Below are positions 1 through 8,504 of a DNA stretch of 8,843 nucleotides, one piece after another. The first letter of the stretch is position 1. Each line of letters opens with the position of its first letter. Source of the DNA: Akkermansia muciniphila (GTDB lineage Bacteria > Verrucomicrobiota > Verrucomicrobiia > Limisphaerales > UBA9464). The position numbers were made by a program, and so were the translations under genes. The notes under the pieces are model-generated. The model had not been told where the DNA came from. It did not search any database and worked only from the letters and a program-made list of their open reading frames with translations. The stretch covers positions 1 to 8,843 of the forward strand of contig CAMCFL010000098.1 of the NCBI GenBank assembly GCA_945873715.1, written 5' to 3'.

Positions 1-1810
<1,810 letters not shown>

Positions 1811-1888
1811 GAATAAGTGGCGGACGTGTACCCGCGCAATGGAGTCGGCGGCAAGGACTGTTTCTCGTCGATTTGAGGCCACGCACCG

Positions 1889-1915
1889 GTTTTGGGCCCT
1901 GCCACTGGCCAAAAC
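1889..1915. repeat. Bulged inverted repeat in the divergent promoter region
   Basis: GTTTTGG at 1889-1895 pairs with CCAAAAC at 1909-1915. The stem extends inward by two G/C pairs after a single bulged G, leaving a short loop. It could be a regulator's operator, a transcript hairpin, or chance. No T-tract follows on either strand, so it does not look like an intrinsic terminator. Confidence 0.35.
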
Positions 1916-1941
1916 GCGGGCTGTCTTCTTGGGTGAAGACC

Positions 1942-1990
1942 CCATGCCCCCCCCGTGCCGGGGGGGCCAGCAACCTGCCGGTCCCAGCCA
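1942..1990. repeat. C/G-tract dispersed repeat, copy 1
   Basis: Eight C residues, a short GTGCC-type spacer and seven G residues form a strong potential hairpin, followed by CCTGCCGGTCC. The same order (C-tract, TGCCGG, G-tract, AGCCTGCCGGTCC) recurs in the same orientation at 7058-7105. The similarity outside the homopolymer tracts shows they are related copies of a short dispersed element, not two chance G/C runs. Confidence 0.6.
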
Positions 1991-2181
1991 ACCCCCTGCC
2001 GCCGCCTCAAGGCGCATTCCAACCGGAGTTCCGATCCGCCGATCCGCGATTCAATCCCTGCCCAACCCAAGGCGGCAGTGTCGGCACGTGGGTCCAAGCC
2101 TCGCGGCACATCCCGCCCCCAAACCTGCGAAAGCCGCTTCCATTGATTTCCCCCCGGCCTACCCTGTCGGCCAATCCGCAG

Positions 2182-5178
2182 ATGGGAACGCGACCGCACC
2201 TCCACAGACCCGTCCGCACCGACCGCATCCGGCCGGCGTTTCTGCTTTGCCTGCTCGTGATGCTCGCGATGGCCAGCACGGCTCCGCTCCGGGCGGCACC
2301 GCCGGCCGATGCCTCCCGTCACTGGGCCTTTCAACCTCCCCGCCCGGTCGTCCCTCCTGCGGTCGCCAACGCCGCCTGGGCGCAGACGCCCATCGATCGC
2401 TTCATCCTGGCCCGGCTCGAATCCGCCGGGATCACGCCCGCTCCGCCGGCGGATCCGCGCACCCTCCTTCGCCGTCTCTCCTTCGATCTGACCGGCCTTC
2501 CGCCTTCGGCGGCGGACGTTGACGCCTTCGCCGCCGACCTCGCCGTCGATCGCGCCGCCGCGGTCGCCCGCTGGATTGATCGTCTGTTGGCCAGTCCCCA
2601 ATACGGCGAGCGCTGGGGTCGGCACTGGCTGGACGTCGCCCGTTACTCCGATACCAAGGGCTACGTTTACGACCGGGAGGAACGTCGATTCGTCCATGCC
2701 GCCGCCTATCGGGACTGGGTGATCCAGGCCTTCAATCGGGACCTTCCCTACGATCGTTTCCTCCAACTCCAGATCGCCGCCGATCAACTGGTTCCCCCGG
2801 CTTCCCCCGATCTGGCCGCCATGGGATTCATCACCCTTGGCCGACGCTTCCTGGGCGTGACCCACGACATCATTGACGACCGGATCGACGTCGTTACCCG
2901 GACCACCCTGGGCCTGACGGTCACCTGCGCCCGTTGCCACGATCACAAGTACGACCCGATTCCCACCGACGACTACTACTCGCTTTACGGCGTGTTCCAT
3001 GGCTCCGACGACCGGCAATTCACCCTCGCGCCCACCGCGGATCCCGAGGCCGTCGAACGTCAGAAGAAGTTCACCGCGAAACACGCCGAACGTCTCGGGG
3101 AAGCCAACGCCCGACTTCGCGCCCGGGTCGCCGATTACCTCGCCGCCCAACTCGAACTGAACCAGTACCCCGAGGAAGGTTTCGAACAGATCCTGACCCC
3201 CGAAGACCTCATTCCCCACTCCGTCCGACGCTGGCGCGACTGCCTCCGCCAGACCCGCGGCGCGCCGCATCCGATTTTCGCCCCCTGGCATCGTCTCGCC
3301 GAGATCTCTCCCGGCGACGGACCCGACTTCGCCGCCCAGGCCCGGGCCGCCCTCGACAGACTCTTCGCCGCGCACCCGATCAACCCCCGGGTCGTCCGGG
3401 CCTTCGAGCGTCCGGTCACCCGCATGCGCGACGTGGCCACGCGCTATGGCGAACTCTTCCGCGACGCCGAATCTGAGTTCTCCGGTAAGAGCCGACGTGA
3501 GGAGGCTGATTCTCCTCCCCGTCCGAGCCCAAGCGAAGAGGCGGCCCTCGCCGAACTCCACGCCTTCCTCCATTCCCCCGAGTCCCCCACCACCGTTCCC
3601 AACAGTCCGATCGTCAACATCGAGTACTACCTACCCACCTCGGTGAGCGGAGAACTGGGCAAGCTCCAGGGCGACATCGACCGACGCTGGATCGAGTTGG
3701 GTCTTCCCGCGGCTCTGGTGCTGTCGGATCGCCCGACCGAGCCGAATCCGCGCGTGTTCCGCCGGGGCAGTCCCTCGCAGCCCGGGCCCGAGGTGCCGCG
3801 TCAATTCCTCGGCATCCTGGCCGGGCCGAGCCGCAAGGCCTTCCAGCACGGCAGCGGACGACTCGAACTCGCGCAGGCCATCACGGCTCCCTCCAATCCG
3901 CTCACGGCCCGGGTGCTGGTGAACCGGGTCTGGCAACATCACTTCGGCGTCGGTCTCGTCGGCACACCCAGCGACTTCGGCCTCCGCGCGCCGGCACCGT
4001 CGCACCCCGAACTTCTCGACTGGCTCACCCTCCGATTCATGCAAGAAGGATGGAGCCTGAAATCGCTGCACCGAAGGATCCTTCTCAGCGCCGTGTATCA
4101 GACCGCGCATCGGGAGCCACCGACGACCGATCCCGAGCAGCGACTCCTCTCGGCCTTTCCCGGGCGTCGACTGGAGTTCGAGCAGATCCGCGACGGAATG
4201 TTGGCCGCCAGCGGGGAACTGGATCCCGTTCAAGGCGGCAAACCCTCGGAACTTCTCGAAGCCACGAACCGACGTCGCACGCTCTACGCGTTCGTCGACC
4301 GACAATTCCTTCCCGGCGTCCTGCGGACCTTCGACTTCGCCAATCCCGACCTGCACGTGGCGGTCCGACACGAGACGACCGTTCCACAACAGGGACTGTT
4401 CTTTCTCAACGGACCGTTCGCCGCCCAGCGCGCGCGGGAGTTGGCCCGACAGACCGCTAGCCTGAACCCCGGCGACCGCGTGCGAAGCCTTCACCTGCGC
4501 CTGTTCCAACGCCCGCCCACCCCGACCGAACTGGAGGCCGGACTCCGCTTCGTCAGCGCCGCCGACCGAGCCGCGGCGAATACGGAGCGGAAACCCGACA
4601 CCTCCGTCTGGAGCCATGGCTGGGGCGAGTACGACGAGGCCACCCGCCGCCTGCGCGGCTTCAAGCCACTGCCGCATTTCACCGGCACGGCCTGGCAGGG
4701 AGCCGCGGCGTTCCCCGGCGGCGAAACGGGTTGGGCTCAACTCACCCCCAAGGGCGGACACCCCGGCAACACCCGCGCTCACGGTTGCATCCGACGCTGG
4801 ACCGCTCCGCGCGACCTCACCGTTTCCGTGTCGGGGACGCTCACCCACGAACCTACCGAAGGCGACGGCGTCCGCGGCTTCCTCATTTCCAGCCGGGACG
4901 GACTGCTCCAGTCGGCCAACGTGCATCACGGCAAGGCCGAACTCGCCGCGACCAACGTCCACGTCCAGGCGGGGGACACGATCGACTTCCTCGTCGATAT
5001 CGGGGGCGGGCTCGGATACGACCAGTTCCTGTGGAACCCGGTGGTCGTCGCCGGTTCCGACCGCTGGGAGGCGAGCACCGGATTCAGCGGACCGGGCGCC
5101 GCTCAGACCGCGCTCGAAGCCTGGGAGCAGTACGCCCAGGTCCTCCTTCTCACCAACGAGTTCGCTTTCGTCGATTGA
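2182..5178 (+). CDS. Exported DUF1549/DUF1553 (PSCyt2/PSD1) protein with single c-type haem motif and inserted beta-rich domain
   Basis: This PVC-type surface or periplasmic protein has no settled biochemical role; the family is often found near sulfatase and polysaccharide genes. I chose the ATG at 2182 (998 aa) because it places a Sec signal peptide at the N-terminus (basic stretch, then FLLCLLVMLAMA, cleavage near residues 38-39 in PLRAAPP) just before the HWAFQPP family start. The open frame continues upstream to 1873, but that part is not family-like. DUF1549 spans about residues 69-275 and includes CARCH (C249, C252, H253), a covalent haem c site, followed by DHKYDPIPTDDYY. A variable linker follows. 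DUF1553 runs from about 554, with NRVWQHHFG near 581 and FFLNGPF near 740. Residues about 805-960 interrupt it with a beta-rich segment, and the usual family ending LLLTNEFAFVD resumes at the C-terminus. There is no N-terminal PSCyt1 domain. It lies 4 bp before the DUF1501 gene, a standard partner. Confidence 0.92.
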   Translation: MGTRPHLHRPVRTDRIRPAFLLCLLVMLAMASTAPLRAAPPADASRHWAFQPPRPVVPPAVANAAWAQTPIDRFILARLESAGITPAPPADPRTLLRRLSFDLTGLPPSAADVDAFAADLAVDRAAAVARWIDRLLASPQYGERWGRHWLDVARYSDTKGYVYDREERRFVHAAAYRDWVIQAFNRDLPYDRFLQLQIAADQLVPPASPDLAAMGFITLGRRFLGVTHDIIDDRIDVVTRTTLGLTVTCARCHDHKYDPIPTDDYYSLYGVFHGSDDRQFTLAPTADPEAVERQKKFTAKHAERLGEANARLRARVADYLAAQLELNQYPEEGFEQILTPEDLIPHSVRRWRDCLRQTRGAPHPIFAPWHRLAEISPGDGPDFAAQARAALDRLFAAHPINPRVVRAFERPVTRMRDVATRYGELFRDAESEFSGKSRREEADSPPRPSPSEEAALAELHAFLHSPESPTTVPNSPIVNIEYYLPTSVSGELGKLQGDIDRRWIELGLPAALVLSDRPTEPNPRVFRRGSPSQPGPEVPRQFLGILAGPSRKAFQHGSGRLELAQAITAPSNPLTARVLVNRVWQHHFGVGLVGTPSDFGLRAPAPSHPELLDWLTLRFMQEGWSLKSLHRRILLSAVYQTAHREPPTTDPEQRLLSAFPGRRLEFEQIRDGMLAASGELDPVQGGKPSELLEATNRRRTLYAFVDRQFLPGVLRTFDFANPDLHVAVRHETTVPQQGLFFLNGPFAAQRARELARQTASLNPGDRVRSLHLRLFQRPPTPTELEAGLRFVSAADRAAANTERKPDTSVWSHGWGEYDEATRRLRGFKPLPHFTGTAWQGAAAFPGGETGWAQLTPKGGHPGNTRAHGCIRRWTAPRDLTVSVSGTLTHEPTEGDGVRGFLISSRDGLLQSANVHHGKAELAATNVHVQAGDTIDFLVDIGGGLGYDQFLWNPVVVAGSDRWEASTGFSGPGAAQTALEAWEQYAQVLLLTNEFAFVD

Positions 5179-5182
5179 CGCC

Positions 5183-6583
5183 ATGTCTCCCCACCTGACC
5201 CGACGCGACTTCCTCCGCCTCTCCGGAATGGGCCTGGGCGCGGTCTCGCTCGCCGCACTCGACCAGGCACGGGCTGGCGCTCCCGCGCCTTCGGCCATGA
5301 TGCCGCGCGCCCCGCATTTCGCGCCCCGGGCGAAGCGCGTGATCCACTTCTTCCTCAATGGCGGACCTTCGCACGTCGACACCTTTGATCCGAAGCCCGC
5401 GCTGACGAAGTACGCGGGAAAGCCAATCCCGGGCGAATACCTGCGCACGGAACGGAAGACCGGCGCGGCCTTCCCCTCCCCGTTTCAATTCAAGCGCTAC
5501 GGACAGAGCGGACTGGAGATCTCCGAACTCTTCGCCCGGACGGCGGCCCACGCCGACGACATCGCGGTGATCCGCTCGATGTACGCGCAGGTGCCCAACC
5601 ACGAGCCGTCGCTGATGCTCATGAACTGCGGCGACAGCGTGCAGGTGCGCCCGTCGTTCGGGGCCTGGACGCTCTATGGCCTCGGCAGTGAGAACCAGAA
5701 CCTGCCCGGGTTCGTCTCCATGTGCCCCGGCGGGATGCCCATCAAGGATTCGGAGAACTGGCAGTCCGCCTTCCTTCCCGGGGTCTTCCAGGGAACGTTC
5801 GTCGATCCCCAGCATCGCGAGGTCGACAAACTCATCGAACACATCCGCAGCCCGCACGCCGACATCACCACCCAGCGCCGACAACTCGAACTCCTCCGCG
5901 AACTGAACGGCGCGCATCAACAGGCGCGCGGAAATGATCCCCGGCTCGAGGCGCGCATCGAATCCTTCGAACTCGCCTTCCGCATGCAACTGGAGGCGTC
6001 CGACGCCTTCGATCTCGGACGCGAACCCACGCACGTCCGCGCCGCCTACGGCGACACCGTCCACGGCCGCCAGACCCTCATCGCCCGTCGTCTCCTGGAG
6101 CGCGGAGTCCGCTTCGTCCAACTGTGGCACGGCGCCGGACAACCCTGGGATCATCACGACAACATCGAAGGCAACATCCGCAAGCACTCGGCCGACATCG
6201 ACGGCCCCATTGCCGCGTTGATCACCGATCTCAAGCAACGCGGTCTGTTCGAAGACACCCTGATCCTCTGGGGCGGTGAGTTTGGTCGCACGCCCTCCGT
6301 TGAACTCGGCGACGGCGGCAAGTCCAAGCTCGGACGCGACCACAACCACTACGGGTTCAGCGTCTGGGTCGCCGGAGGTGGGGTGAAGGGAGGAACCGTG
6401 TATGGCGCGACCGATGAATTCGGGTTCCGCGCGGTCGAAGACCGGACCTCCGTCCACGATCTCCACGCCACCTTGCTGCACCTGCTCGGGTTCGACCACG
6501 AGCGCCTCACCTACCGTCATGCCGGGCGCGATTTCCGTCTCACCGACGTCTCCGGCGAAGTGATCCGCAAACTGATCGCCTGA
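5183..6583 (+). CDS. DUF1501 family protein, Tat-exported, alkaline phosphatase/sulfatase-like fold
   Basis: This 466-aa protein starts 4 bp after the DUF1553 stop, so the two genes are very likely co-transcribed. The N-terminus MSPHLTRRDFLRLSGMGLGA is a twin-arginine signal (R7, R8), which implies folding, perhaps with metal, before export; cleavage is probable near the ARAGA stretch. The mature protein has the DUF1501 hallmarks: FFLNGGPSHVDTFDPKP (residues 56 onward, with probable metal-binding His and Asp), NHEPSLMLMNCG, LWGGEFGRTPSVE, GRDHNHYGF (384-392) and GGGVKGGTVYGATDEFG. The family is distantly related to alkaline phosphatases and sulfatases, but its substrate is unknown. The length is typical and the frame shows no break. 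The long upstream extension of this frame (from 4616) overlaps the DUF1553 gene and lacks family features, so the ATG at 5183 is preferred. No obvious ribosome binding site is present; translational coupling to the preceding gene is plausible. Confidence 0.95.
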   Translation: MSPHLTRRDFLRLSGMGLGAVSLAALDQARAGAPAPSAMMPRAPHFAPRAKRVIHFFLNGGPSHVDTFDPKPALTKYAGKPIPGEYLRTERKTGAAFPSPFQFKRYGQSGLEISELFARTAAHADDIAVIRSMYAQVPNHEPSLMLMNCGDSVQVRPSFGAWTLYGLGSENQNLPGFVSMCPGGMPIKDSENWQSAFLPGVFQGTFVDPQHREVDKLIEHIRSPHADITTQRRQLELLRELNGAHQQARGNDPRLEARIESFELAFRMQLEASDAFDLGREPTHVRAAYGDTVHGRQTLIARRLLERGVRFVQLWHGAGQPWDHHDNIEGNIRKHSADIDGPIAALITDLKQRGLFEDTLILWGGEFGRTPSVELGDGGKSKLGRDHNHYGFSVWVAGGGVKGGTVYGATDEFGFRAVEDRTSVHDLHATLLHLLGFDHERLTYRHAGRDFRLTDVSGEVIRKLIA

Positions 6584-6607
6584 GCCGGTGGGTCCGGGAG
6601 CCGAGGG

Positions 6608-6939
6608 TTATCCGCAGAGGACGCAGATGACGCAGATGGGAGGGGACTCCGTCACCAAGTCGGACCGGGGGTGCCGGCGGCCCGCCGGTACTGGGCAGAC
6701 GATCGTTGGGTTGGGAATAGCTGCGGAGAAGCGGGGTTCGATCCAACCAAGGCACGGGCCGGATCCTGGAACCGGATCGAACGCGGGCGCGGCGGGAGCC
6801 TCGTGGAGTGCGTGCAGCGTCAGCTGCCGCTTTTGCCCACTCCGCCAAAGGCGGCCGGAGAATTGCCTTCCCTGCAGTGAAGGACGTTTCAACGGAAAGG
6901 CGCTTCGGCATCTGCGCCATCTGCGCCATCTGCGGATAA
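6608..6939. mobile_element. MITE-like element bounded by 31-bp inverted repeats
   Basis: The left end (6608-6638) starts TTATCCGCAGA followed by two CGCAGATG units at 9-bp spacing. The right end (6909-6939) is its inverse, with three CATCTGCGC-type units and then GGATAA. By hand alignment 28 of 31 positions pair. The ends enclose 270 bp with no credible gene. Inside lies an inverted copy (6806-6833) of the 28-bp module of the 340-bp repeat. I found no target-site duplication, so the mobile label is tentative; it could be a REP/BIME-like paired repeat. Confidence 0.5.
6806..6833 (-). repeat. Inverted copy of the 28-bp module of the 340-bp repeat
   Basis: The reverse complement of this stretch is identical over 28 bp to 7572-7599 in repeat copy A and differs at one base from 8765-8792 in copy B. 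It contains the short stem GCAGC/GCTGC with a 4-nt loop. Weaker similarity continues outward for several tens of bases and ends in a CCGCTTCTCCGC unit, as it does downstream of copy A, so a longer inverted and degraded relative is likely. Confidence 0.7.
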
Positions 6940-7057
6940 AAAACTGCCGTGATCCGATCTGAGGGAGCGATCCCGGCTTCTCGCGAACCACAATGACCCG
7001 GATCGCCCCTCAGAACCTCATCCTTCCAAACGATCGGGTGAATCGACATGGGGTAAA

Positions 7058-7105
7058 ACCCGCCCCCCCCTGCCGGGGGGATCGGCAGCCTGCCGGTCCA
7101 GGCCA
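7058..7105. repeat. C/G-tract dispersed repeat, copy 2
   Basis: A run of eight C, TGCCGG and a run of six G, then GCAGCCTGCCGGTCCAGGCC, matches in order and orientation the element at 1942-1990. The C and G runs can pair into a hairpin. No coding function is apparent. Confidence 0.6.
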
Positions 7106-7114
7106 GCTCGGAGC

Positions 7115-7187
7115 CCCCGCTTCTCCGCTTCTCCGCGGCTCTTCTTCTGGGCGTGGGGAATGGCCGCGGAGGAGCGGAGAAGCGGAG
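7115..7187. repeat. Long-arm hairpin made of CCGCTTCTCCGC units
   Basis: The left arm (7115-7139) and right arm (7163-7187) are inverted repeats matching at 23 of 25 positions, around a 23-nt loop. The left arm consists of two CCGCTTCTC-type units ending CCGCGGC. An identical 25-bp copy of the left arm lies at 7669-7693, a variant near 7280-7304, and an inverted partial copy at 6722-6736. It resembles a REP-type palindromic element. Confidence 0.65.
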
Positions 7188-7310
7188 ACCGGAAGGGGGC
7201 GCGTTGAACGGGAGGACCGAATGCGGGCGCCCTCGTGGAATATGACGACCGATCGGGCGAAATCCGAATCCTGCCCCTCCTCCGCTTCTCCGCTCCCCCG
7301 CGGCCATGCC

Positions 7311-7652
7311 CCCCGCCGGACCCGGACGCCGGAGGCGTCCCGGAATGTAGCCGGCGGTCGCTCGACCGCCGGAGAGCCGACCCCAAAGCGCCCATCGACC
7401 CCGGCGGGGTCGCGCCTGCCCGCCTACTACCCGAAGGTTGGACCGAAGCTCGCGGGACCTACGGACGCCCGGGGTGTCCCTTTGCCCCAGGGTCAATCAC
7501 AAGGTCCAACCCTCGCGGCGCGTACCCCGGTCCCGGCGAAATCGACACCCCACGACGCGTCGCAGCGGCCGAAAGCGGCAGCTGACGCTGCACGCACTCT
7601 CCAGGACGCTCCCGCGCCGGACGGCGATTCCTGGTCCCGGCTCCCTTCAAAG
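7311..7652 (+). repeat. 340-bp structured direct repeat, copy A (upstream of vapBC)
   Basis: This 342-bp block is repeated in the same orientation at 8505-8842 with about 4 bp net length difference. It holds a series of inverted repeats: GGACGCC/GGCGTCC with a 3-nt loop (7324-7340); 10-bp arms CCGGCGGTCG/CGACCGCCGG with a 2-nt loop (7351-7372); GACCCC/GGGGTC with a 3-nt loop (7397-7411); GGTTGGACC/GGTCCAACC spaced widely (7436-7444 and 7503-7511); the palindrome CGACGCGTCG (7553-7562); and GCAGC/GCTGC (7578-7591). A 59-bp core (7464-7522) is identical in both copies. I see no gene in it. Confidence 0.9.
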
Positions 7653-7668
7653 TCCTGCTTCGTCCGGC

Positions 7669-7693
7669 CCCCGCTTCTCCGCTTCTCCGCGGC
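7669..7693. repeat. CCGCTTCTCCGC-type unit, exact copy of the 7115-7139 arm
   Basis: This 25-bp stretch is identical to the left arm of the hairpin at 7115-7187. It follows copy A of the 340-bp repeat and lies about 75 bp before vapB, so it may sit within the toxin-antitoxin promoter region. Confidence 0.65.
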
Positions 7694-7766
7694 GGCCCCC
7701 CCACTCAGCGGAAGGGGCGCACGCCGCCGCATTGACGGCATGGGGAGGTGCCATCAGTCTGTTGGC

Positions 7767-8036
7767 ATGACGCGAACGCAAATCCAGCTTCCGGACGAGA
7801 CCTTTGCCCGCGCAAAAAAGCTGTGCGAGGCCCGCGAGATCTCCCTCGCCGAACTCGCCCGGCGCGGCATCGAGTACATCCTGAGCGTTTATGCGCCCGA
7901 GCCGGAGGCAAACCGCGAATGGCAGCCCCCAAAGCCGCGCAATCTCGGCTGGAAAGGGCTGAGCCATGCCGAGGTCAAGGCGGAGGCACAATTGACCAAC
8001 ACCGAGATCCGACTCACCCGGCGGAAGAGGAAGTAG
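7767..8036 (+). CDS. vapB: VapB-type ribbon-helix-helix antitoxin
   Basis: This 89-aa protein is the likely antitoxin that binds and inhibits the downstream PIN toxin and represses its own operon. The N-terminus MTRTQIQLPDETFARAKKL, followed by the SLAELARRGIEYIL helix, fits a ribbon-helix-helix DNA-binding fold: a short beta strand, then two helices (about residues 4-42). The C-terminal half, with WQPPKPRNLGWKGLSHAEVKAE and a basic end (RRKRK), would be the toxin-wrapping tail. I chose the ATG at 7767 because it places the beta strand directly at the N-terminus; an in-frame ATG at 7740 would add nine residues and cannot be excluded. A purine-rich GGGGAGG (7742-7748) sits rather far from 7767. 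The stop is 5 bp before the toxin start, typical of a toxin-antitoxin operon. No frameshift is seen. Confidence 0.85.
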   Translation: MTRTQIQLPDETFARAKKLCEAREISLAELARRGIEYILSVYAPEPEANREWQPPKPRNLGWKGLSHAEVKAEAQLTNTEIRLTRRKRK

Positions 8037-8041
8037 GAACC

Positions 8042-8488
8042 ATGCTTTCCATCGACGCGAACATCCTGCTCTACGCATTCAACAGTGCCTCGCCTTGGCA
8101 CCAAGCCGCCCACGACTGGGTACGTTCGATCCAGCACGACGAGGACGTGGCCCTCTCCGAGTTCATCCTCGCGGAGTTCTATGGCCTGCTCCGCAACTCC
8201 TCCGTGCTCAAGCATCCGCTGACCGCCGATGAAGCCGTCGAAGTGATCCAGAGCTACCGCATCCATCCGCGCTGGCGGCTCATCGGTTTCCCCACCGAAA
8301 GCCGCCCGCTGCACGACCTCCTCTGGAAAAGGGCCCGCGCCAAGGATTTTGCCTTCCGGAAGATTTACGACACCCGTTCCGCCCTCACCATGACCGCGCA
8401 AGGCGTGACCGAACTCGCGACGGTAAACGGGAAGGACTTCGAGGGACTGGGCTTCCAGAAGGTGTGGAATCCGTTGGCGAAACATTGA
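8042..8488 (+). CDS. vapC: VapC-type PIN-domain toxin (predicted ribonuclease)
   Basis: This 148-aa protein has the PIN nuclease fold, which in VapC toxins uses Mg2+ or Mn2+ to cut RNA (often tRNA or rRNA) in the cytoplasm; the target here cannot be told. The start MLSIDANILLYAF carries the first catalytic Asp (D5). SEFILAEFYGLLRN gives E45, IYDTRSALT gives D110, and ATVNGKDFEGLGF gives D132, so all four acidic active-site positions appear intact. A stretch WRLIGFPTESRPLHDLLWKRA precedes the third acid. The length is usual for the family. AGGA at 8035-8038, overlapping the vapB stop, is a plausible ribosome binding site for the ATG at 8042. The gene is followed after 16 bp by repeat copy B, whose first hairpins could help end the transcript. 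Activity is inferred from motif integrity only. Confidence 0.92.
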   Translation: MLSIDANILLYAFNSASPWHQAAHDWVRSIQHDEDVALSEFILAEFYGLLRNSSVLKHPLTADEAVEVIQSYRIHPRWRLIGFPTESRPLHDLLWKRARAKDFAFRKIYDTRSALTMTAQGVTELATVNGKDFEGLGFQKVWNPLAKH

Positions 8489-8504
8489 GGGACGAGCGGT
8501 CCAC

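Larger units (their letters stand above)
1811..2181. other. Divergent intergenic region between topB and the DUF1553 gene
   Basis: These 371 bp must hold the promoters of both divergent genes, but I see no convincing -35/-10 pair or Shine-Dalgarno on either strand. An open plus frame runs into the downstream gene from 1873, but its upstream part has no family homology that I recognise and is proline-rich, as expected for C-rich non-coding DNA. The region holds a bulged hairpin (1889-1915), a C/G-tract repeat (1942-1990), and a 20-bp stretch (2091-2110) matching 17 of 20 bases of the conserved core of the 340-bp repeat further downstream (7503-7522). Confidence 0.6.
6584..7766. other. Gene-free repeat island
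   Basis: This stretch of about 1.2 kb holds no recognisable gene. Several open frames cross it (for example minus 6540-7496 and plus 6993-8036), but their predicted proteins are low-complexity, rich in Arg, Pro and Gly, and simply translate the repeats. It contains a 332-bp element with inverted ends (6608-6939), a C/G-tract repeat (7058-7105), a 73-bp long-arm hairpin (7115-7187), further CCGCTTCTCCGC units near 6722, 7280 and 7669, and the first 340-bp structured repeat (7311-7652). The last 114 bp (7653-7766) should contain the vapBC promoter. Confidence 0.75.

Noticed and set aside
3631..5448. 605-codon minus-strand open frame opposite the DUF1553/DUF1501 junction
   Set aside because: It is an antisense shadow spanning two real genes with no family motif; length alone is not evidence at this GC content.
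5150..6520. 456-codon minus-strand open frame opposite the DUF1501 gene
   Set aside because: It is antisense to a gene with strong family motifs, and the composition is that of a reverse-complement shadow.
6608..6939. CRISPR array from the repeated CATCTGCGC / CGCAGATG units
   Set aside because: The units are 9 bp apart with no spacers, and they occur as two inverted clusters, not as an array of direct repeats with unique spacers.
6540..7496. 318-codon minus-strand open frame across the repeat island
   Set aside because: The predicted protein is a translation of the repeats (for example a QMAQMAQM run from the CATCTGCGC units) and lacks any domain.
7436..7511. Integron attC site: GTTGGAC and GTCCAAC match the GTTRRRY and RYYYAAC consensus boxes
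   Set aside because: In attC the order is RYYYAAC first and GTTRRRY last; here it is the reverse on either strand. No integrase gene is in the window, so an integron cassette array is not supported.
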